Assembly: GCA_027531445.1 (NCBI GenBank)
Contig: JAPZRK010000021.1
Span: 1-45,124 of the forward strand
Direction: 5' to 3'
Length of the DNA stretch: 45,124 nucleotides
Source: Leptospira sp.
Lineage (GTDB): Bacteria; Spirochaetota; Leptospiria; Leptospirales; Leptospiraceae
Positions 10,368 through 18,526 of the stretch are shown here, piece by piece. Made by a program: the position numbers and the translations under genes. The first letter of the stretch is position 1, and each line of letters begins with the position of its first letter. Below the pieces are notes generated by a model that saw only the letters and a program-made list of their open reading frames with translations, was not told the origin of the DNA and did no database searches.

Positions 10368-11438
10368 CTAATCAAGGTACTTTTGTAAAACTTTATTTTT
10401 CCTCATCGCTGCAAGCATAGATTTGATCTCGCCAATGCCTTCCCGAGAAGATACAAAGAGAACGTCAGGTTCCTCTACGACGATTAAATCATCCACCCCT
10501 AAAAAAGCAACGAGGTCTTTCCCGACAGAAGAGATATTTCCCTTCGATTTGTGATAAAAGACTTCTTTCCCTTGGTGGTGGTTCTTTCCCGCATCGCCAG
10601 GAAGAATTCTTTCCAGAGAGATCCAGGATCCCACGTCATCCCATTGGAAACTAGCTTCCACCATACGAATCTTAGTGCTTTTTTCCATAATGGCGGTGTC
10701 GATGGCTTCACTCGGAAGCATCGCAAAGGCGTTGCCCAAATCTCCAAAATTTTTAAATGGAAAGCCATTCTTTAATGTGGATAAAATATTGGGCGCATGT
10801 TTTTCAAATTCCGAAAGAATCGTTTCAACGCGGAAGAGAAAGATCCCGGGATTCCAGTAAAAATTCTTCTTTTTGATGTATTTCATCGCCGTTTTAAAGT
10901 CTGGTTTTTCGAAGAAGGCTTTTACGTGGAATCCAACTTCCGTAGGCTTGCCCGCACTGATGTACCCGTATCCGACTTCAGGGCGATTTGGTTTTACGCC
11001 CAACAAAACTAACCCATGTTCTGTCTCGAACAGCGCCTGCTGTATTGTTTTTGCAAATTCCTTCACGGGATCAATGAATGCATCCGCAGATAAAACAATT
11101 AGATTGGGATTGCCATATTTCTTTTGGAAATGGAGTGCAGACAAGGCGATGATAGGCGCTGTATTTTTTCCTTCCGGCTCGATGATGAAGTTCTTTTCCG
11201 GAAATTTGGGGTCTCTTCTCAAAATTTCATTTTTGAGAGATGCATTCGTTCCAATGTATATGCGATCAAGACTCGTGATGGAAAGAGCACGATCTATTGT
11301 TTCTTTGAGAAGCGTTTTGTTAGAATAAACTTTTTGAAGCTGTTTTGGGGAATTCGTACGGGAGCGCGGCCAGAAGCGCTCGCCCTTTCCTCCAGCCATG
11401 ATGAGTACAACAGGTTGTTCTTTAGGTAATTTTGACAT
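10368..11438 (-). CDS. manC: Mannose-1-phosphate guanylyltransferase (ManC-like)
   Basis: 356 aa, the length of the single-domain enzyme without the fused isomerase cupin. It makes GDP-mannose from mannose-1-phosphate and GTP for surface polysaccharides. Visible motifs are the nucleotide-binding loop MAGGKGERFWPRSR (about 14-27) with the K of SPKQL, VLSADAFI (usually LPSDHxI, somewhat degenerate), FFEKPDF, WNPGIFLF and WDDVGSW. It lies 47 bases downstream of hfq and is probably co-transcribed. A related sugar nucleotidyltransferase specificity cannot be excluded from sequence alone. Confidence 0.88.
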   Translation of the reverse strand: MSKLPKEQPVVLIMAGGKGERFWPRSRTNSPKQLQKVYSNKTLLKETIDRALSITSLDRIYIGTNASLKNEILRRDPKFPEKNFIIEPEGKNTAPIIALSALHFQKKYGNPNLIVLSADAFIDPVKEFAKTIQQALFETEHGLVLLGVKPNRPEVGYGYISAGKPTEVGFHVKAFFEKPDFKTAMKYIKKKNFYWNPGIFLFRVETILSEFEKHAPNILSTLKNGFPFKNFGDLGNAFAMLPSEAIDTAIMEKSTKIRMVEASFQWDDVGSWISLERILPGDAGKNHHQGKEVFYHKSKGNISSVGKDLVAFLGVDDLIVVEEPDVLFVSSREGIGEIKSMLAAMRKNKVLQKYLD

Positions 11439-11485
11439 ATGTAAAAATGTTTCGATCGATTCTTAAAAAAATGAAGAGTCTATGT

Positions 11486-11734
11486 CTAGGTTCCGCCTTC
11501 TTTTTGCAATTCATCTGTATGAAGTTTGATGGGCTTTGCAGGAATGATCGTTGAGATGGCATGTTTGTAGACTAAATTCTGTTTGGAATCATTTTCAAGA
11601 ATGATTGTAAAATTATCAAAGCTGACAACTTTACCTTTTAATGGAACGCCGTTTAACAGGTAAATTGTGAGATCGATTTTCTCTTTGCGTGCTGTGTTCA
11701 AAAGCTGATCTTGGATGTTGTTTTTTGCAGACAT
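11486..11734 (-). CDS. hfq: RNA chaperone Hfq
   Basis: 82 aa with the two Sm motifs of Hfq: Sm1 (IDLTIYLLNGVPLKGKVVSF then DNFTIILEN) and Sm2 (YKHAISTIIP, the Y/F-KHA signature). The N-terminal NIQDQLLNTARKEK matches the helix with the conserved Gln of the proximal RNA-binding face. The short C-terminal tail is acidic and hydrophilic. It follows miaA by 18 bases, the same miaA-hfq order as in proteobacteria. It should form hexamers that bind sRNAs and mRNAs. Confidence 0.95.
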   Translation of the reverse strand: MSAKNNIQDQLLNTARKEKIDLTIYLLNGVPLKGKVVSFDNFTIILENDSKQNLVYKHAISTIIPAKPIKLHTDELQKEGGT

Positions 11735-11752
11735 AAAAATCCCGAGTATTTT

Positions 11753-12658
11753 CTATATTTTTTCTATATTTTGAAACTCATTGAGTGCTTCTTGCCAGGA
11801 AACAGGAGACAAAACCGAATCCTTTCGGAACCAAGTGATCTGCCTTTTGGCATAATTTCGATGAGACTGTGCCAAACCTTCAATGAATGAATTAATATCG
11901 ATTTTTCGGTTCAAATAATCAAGCGCAAAATTATATCCCAAAGATTTGAGACCGGGACAATTTTCTCCATACTTTTTGAGGACAAGTTCTGTTTCTTCAA
12001 TCATTCCCCCTGAAACAAGGGTTCTGGCTCTTTCATTGATTCGCGCATACAATTCTGGTCTTTGCCAATCGATCCAATAACCTCTTGTTTCAATGTTTGG
12101 ATACTCGGATAAAAAACCGCCAACTGTCTGCTTCGAGATCTCTGTCCACAAAGCACCTGAAAGTATGACTTCCAAAATCCGTTTTATCCTATAAGAATCA
12201 GATACATCAATATTTTGAAGTGCTAATTTATCTTCTTTGCGAATGATTTCAACTGCTTCCACCAAATCCATGTTTTGTGCTTTGAATTTGATTTCGGGGG
12301 TAATTGTAGGAACTGGATACATTCCATTGAGAAATGCACGAAGATAAAAACCTGTTCCGCAAACGAGAATCGGTATCTTCCCTTTTTCCCATATTTTGAG
12401 GATCGCTTCCTTTGCCCAAAGGGCAAACATATTGGCATCCAAAGAAACATCTGCAGTCACAAGACCAATGTTCCAATGTGGCATTTGATTCAGTTCGTTT
12501 GGAGTGGGTAGAGTAGTTCCAATAGGCAGGTCTTTGTATACCTGCCTTGAATCGAAAGAGACGACCTCAAAGAGATCAGAAGAAAGATTACAAACGAGGG
12601 AAGTTTTGCCGGAGCCCGTAGGCCCCGCTAAAATCGGAAGAAGGGATTTTGAATTCAA
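11753..12658 (-). CDS. miaA: tRNA dimethylallyltransferase MiaA
   Basis: 301 aa. It transfers the dimethylallyl group to A37 of tRNAs reading U-starting codons. The P-loop GPTGSGKTSLV lies at about 12-22, the catalytic region SFDSRQVYKDLPIGT at about 34-48, followed by IPILVCGTGFYLRAF and the tRNA-binding RNYAKRQITWFRKD near the C-terminus. The start is TTG (complement of 12656-12658), three bases after the stop of the FYDLN gene, with a purine-rich GAAGAGTAGG as ribosome site. Its translation probably depends on the upstream gene. Confidence 0.93.
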   Translation of the reverse strand: MNSKSLLPILAGPTGSGKTSLVCNLSSDLFEVVSFDSRQVYKDLPIGTTLPTPNELNQMPHWNIGLVTADVSLDANMFALWAKEAILKIWEKGKIPILVCGTGFYLRAFLNGMYPVPTITPEIKFKAQNMDLVEAVEIIRKEDKLALQNIDVSDSYRIKRILEVILSGALWTEISKQTVGGFLSEYPNIETRGYWIDWQRPELYARINERARTLVSGGMIEETELVLKKYGENCPGLKSLGYNFALDYLNRKIDINSFIEGLAQSHRNYAKRQITWFRKDSVLSPVSWQEALNEFQNIEKI

Positions 12659-12661
12659 AGC

Positions 12662-13189
12662 CTACTCTTCTTCTTCTGCAACAACCTCTTCTTCATCGGT
12701 TTCTTCCAACTCTTCGGTTTCTTCTAGGATTTCGTCGTCTTCAACCACTGGCTCTTCTTCTTCTACTTCATATTCGCTTTGTCGGAGAGCGGCAAGTCTT
12801 GATTTGATTGCTGGCTTGGCCAATTGGTCTGCACCACATTTGGGACATTTTTTTTCAGGCTTATTGAGATCGTAGAACTTTGTCTCACAAGAATAACAAG
12901 TAAACTTTTTACCCAAAGGTCCATTGGTCGAGATTTCGACCTTTGCCTTCGCTTGTGGAGAAGTGGAAGGTTTTTCCTTCGTGGCGGTTTTGTTTGCCGG
13001 AACTTGGGAGTTAGCCTTCAATTTTGGAGACGAAGTTTGTTTTGAGGAAACAGCTTTTTTAGAAGGAGTTGGCTTGGTAGCCGCTTCCTTTTTACGAGCG
13101 GGTTTCACTTCCTTGGACGCCTTTTCCTTAGCCGGAGCTTTTTTCTTCGGGGGCGGTGCTGTTTTTTTCAATGCTTTCTTTGCTACCAT
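12662..13189 (-). CDS. FYDLN-type zinc-ribbon protein (TIGR02300-like) with Lys/Ala/Pro-rich N-terminus
   Basis: 175 aa in three parts. Residues 1-85 are a low-complexity Lys/Ala/Pro/Ser tail resembling histone H1 or other DNA-binding tails. Residues about 92-125 form a zinc ribbon (CYSC...FYDLN....CPKCG). The C-terminal 40 residues are almost purely acidic. FYDLN-acid proteins occur in many bacteria with unknown role; the basic tail is an addition to the usual short form. It heads the leftward block containing miaA and hfq. Nucleic-acid binding is an inference from composition. Confidence 0.8.
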   Translation of the reverse strand: MVAKKALKKTAPPPKKKAPAKEKASKEVKPARKKEAATKPTPSKKAVSSKQTSSPKLKANSQVPANKTATKEKPSTSPQAKAKVEISTNGPLGKKFTCYSCETKFYDLNKPEKKCPKCGADQLAKPAIKSRLAALRQSEYEVEEEEPVVEDDEILEETEELEETDEEEVVAEEEE

Positions 13190-13245
13190 AGGAACACTTT
13201 TGACGATCTTGGGAGACCCCTATTACGGGACAACCTTTTTGAAAT

Positions 13246-13274
13246 TTGACGTTTTTCTCTTGGACTTATTTAAT
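13246..13274 (+). promoter_or_regulatory. Candidate sigma70-type promoter for pdxJ
   Basis: TTGACG at 13246-13251 and TTTAAT at 13269-13274 are separated by 17 bases in the divergent gap before pdxJ. The predicted transcript start would leave only about 14 bases of leader, so translation would be nearly leaderless. An alternative pair is TTGGAC with TATTTT a few bases downstream. Confidence 0.35.
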
Positions 13275-13294
13275 AGGAAAGTATTTTTTTTAAT

Positions 13295-14056
13295 ATGACC
13301 CAATTAAGTGTAAATGTGAACAAGATTGCCACTCTACGGAACTCCCGAGGTGGAGAGATTCCTAGTGTGACCCACTTTTGCGAAATCATTCTAAATGCAG
13401 GTGCCCATGGTATCACGATCCATCCAAGAGAAGATGAACGCCATATTACCAAAGCAGATGTCTTTGCTATCAAAGACTTTTTGATTTCATACAACAAATC
13501 CAAAAACAAACAGATTGAGTTCAATATGGAAGGCGAACCCAGTGCTCGATTTTTAGATCTAGTGAGTGAAGCAAAACCAGACCAAGTGACACTCGTCCCT
13601 GTTAGACCTGGAGAAATTACATCTGATCACGGATTCAATCTTTTGAATGCCTCAGAAAGAAAGGCTCTCGAACCTATCCTTTCAAAGTGCAAAAAACAAA
13701 ACTTTAGGGTCTCTCTATTTATGGAAGCGGACACCAGTAGCTACAAAATAGCAAAAGAAATGGGAACAGACAGAATCGAACTTTACACAGGTCCCTTTGC
13801 ACAAGCCTTTGATGAATCCCCCGAAAAGGGCGCAGAAAGTTACAAACACTATGAGTTAAGTGCGCTCGAAGCACATAGGTTAGGTCTTGGAATCAATGCA
13901 GGCCATGACCTAGATACAAAAAACCTTTCCATTTTTTCAAGATTGCCATTTCTAGAAGAGGTATCGATCGGTCACCGACTCGTTTCTCAAGCCTTGGAGG
14001 ATGGAATGGAAAAAACGATCAAAATTTATCTCAAAGTTCTTTCGAAAGAAAACTAA
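13295..14056 (+). CDS. pdxJ: Pyridoxine 5'-phosphate synthase PdxJ
   Basis: 253 aa. PdxJ condenses 1-deoxyxylulose 5-phosphate with 3-amino-2-oxopropyl phosphate to give pyridoxine 5'-phosphate in vitamin B6 synthesis. Visible elements are LSVNVNKIATLRNSRG at the N-terminus, GITIHPREDERHI (active-site His and Arg), EFNMEGEP with the catalytic Glu, DQVTLVPVRPGE, RIELYTGPFA, GINAGHDL and the phosphate-binding VSIGHRLVSQAL. The length is normal for the family (about 240 aa). Its last 26 bases overlap the 3' end of the opposite-strand lipoprotein gene. Confidence 0.95.
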   Translation: MTQLSVNVNKIATLRNSRGGEIPSVTHFCEIILNAGAHGITIHPREDERHITKADVFAIKDFLISYNKSKNKQIEFNMEGEPSARFLDLVSEAKPDQVTLVPVRPGEITSDHGFNLLNASERKALEPILSKCKKQNFRVSLFMEADTSSYKIAKEMGTDRIELYTGPFAQAFDESPEKGAESYKHYELSALEAHRLGLGINAGHDLDTKNLSIFSRLPFLEEVSIGHRLVSQALEDGMEKTIKIYLKVLSKEN

Positions 14057-14966
14057 CTTTTGAGTAAACTGGATCTTGTTCTAACAAAAGCTTTGCAGAT
14101 CTCTCAAGAGCTAAGGCAAGACTTGCTTCACTGCGTCCTTTCTTTTTTGCCAGCTGAATTTCTGAGATAAAAGTACGAAGAGCAAGTCTCGCTTCCGGTT
14201 CGTTGCCGGTTTTTGCGGCACTTCTCAATTTCCTCCAAGCTTCGGATATGGGATTGCTGAAAAACACACCGTCTTTTGGCTCACTGCCTTTATAATAAAA
14301 TGAAGTATCCCATACTTTAGAAAAAGGATCTGCCTTCACTCTATCTGAAACCATTCGATCGCTATAATTTGTCTTAGATTCCTTTACCAAAGATGAGATC
14401 TGCAATTGTTCTGCTTCCGATAGCTTTGAAACACATTGCGAGATGATACCTCTTTTTAGCATATCTTTGGTTAGATGACCTTCTTTTGATAACAATAATA
14501 AATTGGGGAATCTTTGGTCTCGCTTGGCTTCTGATCTACAGGCTATAATCGACTCTGAAAAAAGGGAAAAAACTCTGCCTTCTTCATTGCGAGAAGCGAG
14601 ATCCTCTAAATTATTTGATCTTTCGGCAGAAAGTCTGAGTAAATTTTTGTAAAGACTATCGCCCGGATTACGTTCAAGGGCTTTTTTGAAAGCAGTGTAG
14701 CTTTCATTGTAATTACCACGTTTGTATTCGATCAGGCCCCAGGTATAGCACAGATAGCCATCATCTGTATCCTGGTTACGGCATACATATCTTAAACGAG
14801 AAAGCGCCATTTCTCTAGACTCTTCCCCCTCCCAAACATCAAGCAAGACCTCCTCAAGAAACATCAATGTTTCTAAACTATAGGGATCTTTATTCGGATT
14901 GCGCTCAGGCCCCATACAGGAAAAAAACGCGACGAAAAGCCAAAGAAATCTGCCAACTGCCATCAT
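14031..14966 (-). CDS. Putative TPR lipoprotein
   Basis: 311 aa. A short signal sequence ends in FFSC (Cys17), which fits a spirochaetal lipobox. Residues about 78-112 hold a clear TPR (LIEYKRGNYNESYTAFKKALERNPGDSLY); the rest is mostly helical without a recognised domain, and the C-terminal RLALRTFISEIQLAKKKG helix could be another repeat. Two consecutive Met codons make the exact start uncertain by one residue. The 3' end overlaps pdxJ tail to tail. Role unknown, perhaps envelope assembly scaffolding. Confidence 0.7.
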   Translation of the reverse strand: MMAVGRFLWLFVAFFSCMGPERNPNKDPYSLETLMFLEEVLLDVWEGEESREMALSRLRYVCRNQDTDDGYLCYTWGLIEYKRGNYNESYTAFKKALERNPGDSLYKNLLRLSAERSNNLEDLASRNEEGRVFSLFSESIIACRSEAKRDQRFPNLLLLSKEGHLTKDMLKRGIISQCVSKLSEAEQLQISSLVKESKTNYSDRMVSDRVKADPFSKVWDTSFYYKGSEPKDGVFFSNPISEAWRKLRSAAKTGNEPEARLALRTFISEIQLAKKKGRSEASLALALERSAKLLLEQDPVYSKVSFLSKEL

Positions 14967-15079
14967 ATCTATGTCTATTCCTACGAATGATTCAAGGTCT
15001 GTCTCATATTTTTTTATCTTGCCCAGTCTTTAAAATATAGATTTAATTGGATTATCAATACACAAAGCAGAGAGTTCCC

Positions 15080-16924
15080 TTGAGACGAAATCTTTATCTA
15101 ATCTCCCTATTTATTCTATTTAGTTTTACCCTTCCGGCGGGCTTTATCTCCTGCGAAAGGGAAGCGAAAAAAGCACCGAAACGTGATACAGACTTTACTT
15201 ATCGTGATTTTGAACAAGTCGTCGATTCAATTGATAAGTACTATATCGACAAAAACATTAACAAAAACCGAGCCTTCACAGATGCGGCCGTTTATTCGGT
15301 AATGACTTTACCACATCCACTTTACCTTTTTCCTGAAAGTTATTTTGCGGAAAGAGAGAAGTACGAAGACAAAGATGACATGTTTCCTGGTCGATCATTC
15401 AAAATCACTCCTTCCGACAAATTTGTGTTATTTGATCCTGATTATGTGCAAGTCGAAAAGATCCAAAAAGAAAAGATCAAAAAGAACGAAAACAAAAAAC
15501 TATCAGATGATGAACTTAAAGCTCTTATAGAAAAAGAAAAGATCAGAAAATCGGTAATAGCCGCTCGCTGGGAAGAAATCAATTTTACAAAAAAGGATTT
15601 TGATCGAGTCATTGCCTACGTTAAAGATAATCTTGATACATACAAGGTGCCAGTCTTAAAAGGACTCCAAGAATTGGATGGAGATTTGGAAGTTGATGCC
15701 GAAGAAGAAAAGAAAGATTTCTCTATGGAGCAAGTATTCCTTGCCGCGGCGAACGGATATTTAAATTCTCTCGACCCTCATTCTAGTGTTTTCCTTAAAG
15801 AAATGTGGGAAGAGTCAATGGCAAAAATCAGTGACGGTTCCTTTGAGGGCATTGGAGCGATACTTTCTGGCGGTGGAACACGAGACGTGATCGTAGAAAG
15901 TCCGTTAGAAGGTAGCCCTGCCGTGAGAGCTGGCGTTCGTTCCGGAGACATCATTGTTGCTGTTGATAACAAATTGATCAAAGGGCAAACCTTGGATAAA
16001 GTTGTTAAAAAAATAAAAGGTAAAAAGGCAACAAAAGTTGTATTGACCATCAAAAGAAAAGGTAATACTGCAAATCTCGATATCGAAGTGATTCGCGATA
16101 AAATTACGATCAAAAATGTAACATATCATTTACTCAAAGAAAATCCGCAAATTGGTTACATCAAATTGACAGGTTTTGTAAAGGCCCCAGGTGAAGAACC
16201 GGTCGACTCTCAAATCGTTAAGGGTCTACGTGCATTAGAAGAAGAAGCAAAAAACAATGGCAAAGAGATGAAAGCGTTGGTTTTAGATCTTCGCAACAAC
16301 TCTGGTGGGTATCTAGATCTTGCAGTAGACATTGCTGATATGTTCATTCCGAAAGGTTTGATTGTTTCAACAAAAGTTCCAAATCGTCTTTCGAGTGATG
16401 ACCAGTATGCAAGCAAAGAAGACATCACCAAGTTACCTTTAATTGTCCTTATCAATGCAAAGTCTGCATCCGCTTCCGAAATTGTTGCCAGCGCGATCCA
16501 ACACCACGGTAGGGGATTACTTTTAGGTGAGCGTACATTCGGAAAGGCAACTGTCCAAAGACTAATCGACCCACTTCCTGGAAACGATGATTATGTGTTA
16601 AAACTTACAAACTCTCGTTACTATGCACCATCTGGAAAAACGATCCAAGTAGTGGGTGTATCTCCAGATATTGAACTCTCAGAAGAGGCTGATGGTGGAT
16701 TTCCTTTCCGATACCGGGAAGAAGATATGTGGAATCACTTACCAAAAATTCCACATGAAGGTGTCGTCAAATCAAAGTTCAACATTGACGCCATCAAAGC
16801 CTATGTCAAAAAAAATGGGAAAGCAGATTCATTCCTAAAACAACATGCAAACGATGCAATCAAACCAGATTATATGCTTGTGAGAGCCGTTGATTATATT
16901 GAAGGTTTTATAAACAGCAAGTGA
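15080..16924 (+). CDS. C-terminal processing peptidase (S41 family, Ctp/Prc-like), lipoprotein
   Basis: About 614 aa. The signal peptide begins LRRNLYLI and ends GFISC (Cys25), so it is a membrane-anchored periplasmic protease. A PDZ domain follows (about 255-330: GIGAILSGGGT, SPAVRAGVRSGDII), then the S41 core with LRNNSGGYLDLAVDIAD and the Ser/Lys dyad: S464 in SASASE and K489 in RTFGKATVQ, 25 residues apart as in CtpA. A Lys/Glu-rich insert lies at about 100-150, ahead of the PDZ. TTG at 15080 is chosen as start because GAGAG precedes it; TTG at 15047 is the alternative. The stop overlaps the nadB start. Confidence 0.9.
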   Translation: MRRNLYLISLFILFSFTLPAGFISCEREAKKAPKRDTDFTYRDFEQVVDSIDKYYIDKNINKNRAFTDAAVYSVMTLPHPLYLFPESYFAEREKYEDKDDMFPGRSFKITPSDKFVLFDPDYVQVEKIQKEKIKKNENKKLSDDELKALIEKEKIRKSVIAARWEEINFTKKDFDRVIAYVKDNLDTYKVPVLKGLQELDGDLEVDAEEEKKDFSMEQVFLAAANGYLNSLDPHSSVFLKEMWEESMAKISDGSFEGIGAILSGGGTRDVIVESPLEGSPAVRAGVRSGDIIVAVDNKLIKGQTLDKVVKKIKGKKATKVVLTIKRKGNTANLDIEVIRDKITIKNVTYHLLKENPQIGYIKLTGFVKAPGEEPVDSQIVKGLRALEEEAKNNGKEMKALVLDLRNNSGGYLDLAVDIADMFIPKGLIVSTKVPNRLSSDDQYASKEDITKLPLIVLINAKSASASEIVASAIQHHGRGLLLGERTFGKATVQRLIDPLPGNDDYVLKLTNSRYYAPSGKTIQVVGVSPDIELSEEADGGFPFRYREEDMWNHLPKIPHEGVVKSKFNIDAIKAYVKKNGKADSFLKQHANDAIKPDYMLVRAVDYIEGFINSK

Positions 16925-18519
16925 ATCGCATCACTGCAGATTTTCTAATTATTGGGAGTGGTGTCAGTGGACTGTTTAGTGCACTGAAACTTGCTCCTCT
17001 AGGTTCTGTTGTAGTTGTAACGAAAAAAGCTGATTACGAATCAAACACAAATTATGCGCAAGGCGGAATAGCTTCCGTCTTTGATGACAAAGATAAGTTT
17101 GAAGAACATATCGAAGATACTCTAAGTGCGGGTGCTGGTTTATGCGATCCTGAGGCAGTACGCATCCTTGTCGAAGAAGGTCCGACCCGAGTTAGAGAAC
17201 TTTTGGATATCGGTGTGCCGTTTACGAAGGACGATTCAGGTAATCTGGATCTGGCTCGTGAGGGAGGACACAGGAAAAATCGAATCGTCCATTCCCATGA
17301 CAGAACAGGCAGTGCAGTGGAAGCCGCACTACTCGATGCCGTTCATGCATCCGCAAACATTCAAATTTTAGAAAATCATGCGTGTGTGGATTTGATTACA
17401 AGACACCATTTAAAAAATAAGGAAGGCCTCCCTTTACGATGTTATGGAGCCTACATTGTCGATACAGAGAGTGGTGAAGTTTTCCCCGTCATAGCAAAAA
17501 AAACCTTACTTGCGACAGGCGGTGCAGGTCAAGTTTACATGCATACAACCAATCCATCCATTGCTACTGGCGATGGAGTCGCTACTGCATACCGCGCCGG
17601 TGCCGTTGTCAAAAATATGGAATTTTATCAATTCCATCCTACTTCTCTTTTCCACGAACAAGGTAATTCCTTTTTAATTTCAGAAGCGGTGCGTGGACAT
17701 GGCGGCATTTTACGCGAAATGAATGGCAGGCCGTTTATGAAAGACTATCATGAAATGGGAGAGCTTGCACCCAGAGATATAGTTGCGCGTGCCATTGATG
17801 ATACGATGAAAAAAAGAGGAGAGCCTTACGTTCTTCTCGATATCACTCATAGACCAGCCAATGATATCATTCATCATTTTCCTTCTATCTATGAACGATG
17901 CAAAAAATTAGGTATCGATATCACTACGGATCCGATACCTGTTGTTCCTGCCGCTCACTATATGTGTGGTGGAGTTGCAACAGATTTGCTCGGTCGCACT
18001 GCCATTCAAGATCTATACGCATGTGGTGAAACAACTTGCACTGGAGTTCATGGTGGAAACAGACTAGCTTCCAATAGCCTTTTGGAGTGCCTCGTTTTCT
18101 CTCATCGCATAGCAGATGATATAAAGAAAACAGGGAATTTGAGTTTTCCCATCGAAAGCAAGGATATTCCTGATTGGAATAAAGAAGGTACTACAAATAC
18201 GGAAGAATGGGTGCTCATTTCACATAATCTTGGTGAGGTTAAGTCGATCATGAGTAACTATGTTGGAATTGTTCGTTCAAACCTTCGATTGGAAAGGGCT
18301 CTCCGTAGACTGAACCTAATTTCTGAAGAGGTGAAGGATTACTACAACCGAACGACAGTATCTCTCGGTCTCTTGGAACTCCGAAATTTAGTCAAAGTCG
18401 CGGATCTGATCGTGAGGTCTGCACTCAAACGAAAGGAAAGTCGGGGCCTTCACTTTAGTACGGACTATCCAGAAGATAGAACGCCCTCACGAAATGATAC
18501 GGTGCTTGTAGCAGATTGA
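16921..18519 (+). CDS. nadB: L-aspartate oxidase NadB
   Basis: 532 aa. NadB oxidises L-aspartate to iminoaspartate, the first step of de novo NAD synthesis. Motifs: FAD Rossmann loop GSGVSG at 12-17, the YAQGGIASVF signature, RTGSAVEAA, TGGAGQVYMHTTNP, ATGDGVATAYRAGA, EFYQFHPTSLF, and the substrate-site region CGGVATDLLGRT with HGGNRLASNSLLE. The helical C-terminus is normal. It starts with GTG at 16921, overlapping the protease stop by four bases (GTGA), so translation is coupled. nadA and nadC are not in the window. Confidence 0.95.
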   Translation: MNRITADFLIIGSGVSGLFSALKLAPLGSVVVVTKKADYESNTNYAQGGIASVFDDKDKFEEHIEDTLSAGAGLCDPEAVRILVEEGPTRVRELLDIGVPFTKDDSGNLDLAREGGHRKNRIVHSHDRTGSAVEAALLDAVHASANIQILENHACVDLITRHHLKNKEGLPLRCYGAYIVDTESGEVFPVIAKKTLLATGGAGQVYMHTTNPSIATGDGVATAYRAGAVVKNMEFYQFHPTSLFHEQGNSFLISEAVRGHGGILREMNGRPFMKDYHEMGELAPRDIVARAIDDTMKKRGEPYVLLDITHRPANDIIHHFPSIYERCKKLGIDITTDPIPVVPAAHYMCGGVATDLLGRTAIQDLYACGETTCTGVHGGNRLASNSLLECLVFSHRIADDIKKTGNLSFPIESKDIPDWNKEGTTNTEEWVLISHNLGEVKSIMSNYVGIVRSNLRLERALRRLNLISEEVKDYYNRTTVSLGLLELRNLVKVADLIVRSALKRKESRGLHFSTDYPEDRTPSRNDTVLVAD

Positions 18520-18526
18520 TCATTAA

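Noticed and set aside
10189..10371. 60-codon plus-strand frame rich in Phe and Leu
   Set aside because: It is the antisense image of the Lys/Arg-rich bS22-like gene; codons for Lys on one strand read as Phe/Leu on the other. It has no ribosome site.
10873..11328. 151-codon plus-strand frame inside the manC region
   Set aside because: Shadow of manC on the other strand; the manC motifs cover the whole span and the antisense product resembles no family.
12504..13298. Two plus-strand frames (12504-12875 and 12924-13298) opposite the FYDLN and miaA genes
   Set aside because: The Ser/Phe-rich products are complements of the acidic and Lys/Ala-rich low-complexity stretches and are not independent genes.
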